This document shows positions 6,693 through 6,780 of a DNA stretch of 6,780 nt, piece after piece. The notes under the pieces are model-generated. The model did no database searches. It saw only the letters and a program-made list of their open reading frames with translations, and had not been told where the DNA came from. The stretch spans positions 1 through 6,780 of the forward strand of contig CAYUFX010000177.1 in NCBI GenBank assembly GCA_964444135.1. Reading direction: 5' to 3'. Every line of letters starts with the position of its first letter. Position 1 is the first letter of the stretch. This stretch comes from NIOZ-UU13 sp964444135. Lineage in GTDB: Bacteria > Planctomycetota > Phycisphaerae > Sedimentisphaerales > Anaerobacaceae. The position numbers and the translations under genes are program-made.

Positions 6693-6780
6693 GTGTGCCG
6701 AGCATGTTCGGCAACTTGGAGGTGAAAGTCCTCTACACAACCTGATGGAGGTGAAGTGTTAGCGAAGCGCAAGAGCGTTG
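6693..6780 (+). mobile_element. Group II intron, 5' end (domain I), truncated by window edge
   Basis: The sequence opens with GTGTG, the conserved 5' boundary of group II introns (GUGYG). It is followed at once by a stem, GCCGA (6697-6701) with TCGGC (6708-6712), then GGAGGTGAAAGTCC with its GAGG/CCTC stem (6719-6722 with 6730-6733). TTAGCGAAGCGCAAGAGCG comes next, very like the 'TAGCGAA.GCAAG' block seen in domain I of bacterial introns. This is a self-splicing retroelement. The reverse transcriptase/maturase frame and domains V-VI would lie to the right of the window. The subclass cannot be fixed from 88 bases. Insertion is on the plus strand in non-coding DNA downstream of the fusion gene. 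Confidence 0.78.

Noticed and set aside
1..6780. CRISPR array, tRNA or integron attC site
   Set aside because: No regularly spaced direct repeats, no tRNA cloverleaf, and no RYYYAAC/GTTRRRY pair at suitable spacing was found by eye.

Overview
The window looks like an accessory region from an environmental bacterium, most likely of the Planctomycetota or a neighbouring PVC-type lineage. That inference rests on the kinds of secreted modules present: DUF5060/collagen-binding-type glycoside hydrolase pieces, an Ig-like module with a 'PSPADNATIV...LTW...TYYWRV...WSF' pattern, a DUF1080 domain, a PF00144 serine hydrolase and a subtilase tail. No rRNA or housekeeping gene is present to confirm it.

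Layout. (1) 1-971, minus strand: an AT-rich, partial calcineurin-like metallophosphoesterase that runs off the left edge. (2) 986-1090: a short non-coding spacer with two inverted repeats, after which base composition changes visibly. (3) 1060-1470, minus strand: the C-terminal remnant of a subtilisin-like (S8) protease without its catalytic domain. (4) 1446-3651, plus strand: a decayed, mosaic secreted glycoside hydrolase. It joins an unnamed domain with a calcium-loop-like motif, an Ig-like module, two separated pieces of a (beta/alpha)8-type hydrolase, a putative collagen-binding domain and a C-terminal beta-rich module. It contains two apparent internal deletions, one of which breaks the frame, and it is truncated at both ends. 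(5) 3742-6516, plus strand: the one intact large gene, a 924-residue exported protein fusing a GH5-like hydrolase, a DUF1080 (3-keto-disaccharide hydrolase-like) domain and a class C beta-lactamase-like serine hydrolase/esterase. A TATAAT box and a good Shine-Dalgarno sequence precede it. (6) 6517-6692: non-coding DNA with four hairpins. (7) 6693-6780: the 5' end of a group II intron, cut by the right edge.

The theme is extracellular polysaccharide degradation. The intact gene would hydrolyse a glycan backbone and probably remove or modify side groups with the same polypeptide. The ruined gene upstream belonged to the same functional class. Several independent junctions lie within about 2.5 kb (about 1460, 2262, 2712, 2788 and 3625), beside a mobile intron. 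This suggests either a rearrangement-prone 'gene scrapyard' or an assembly chimera, and sequence alone cannot decide between them.
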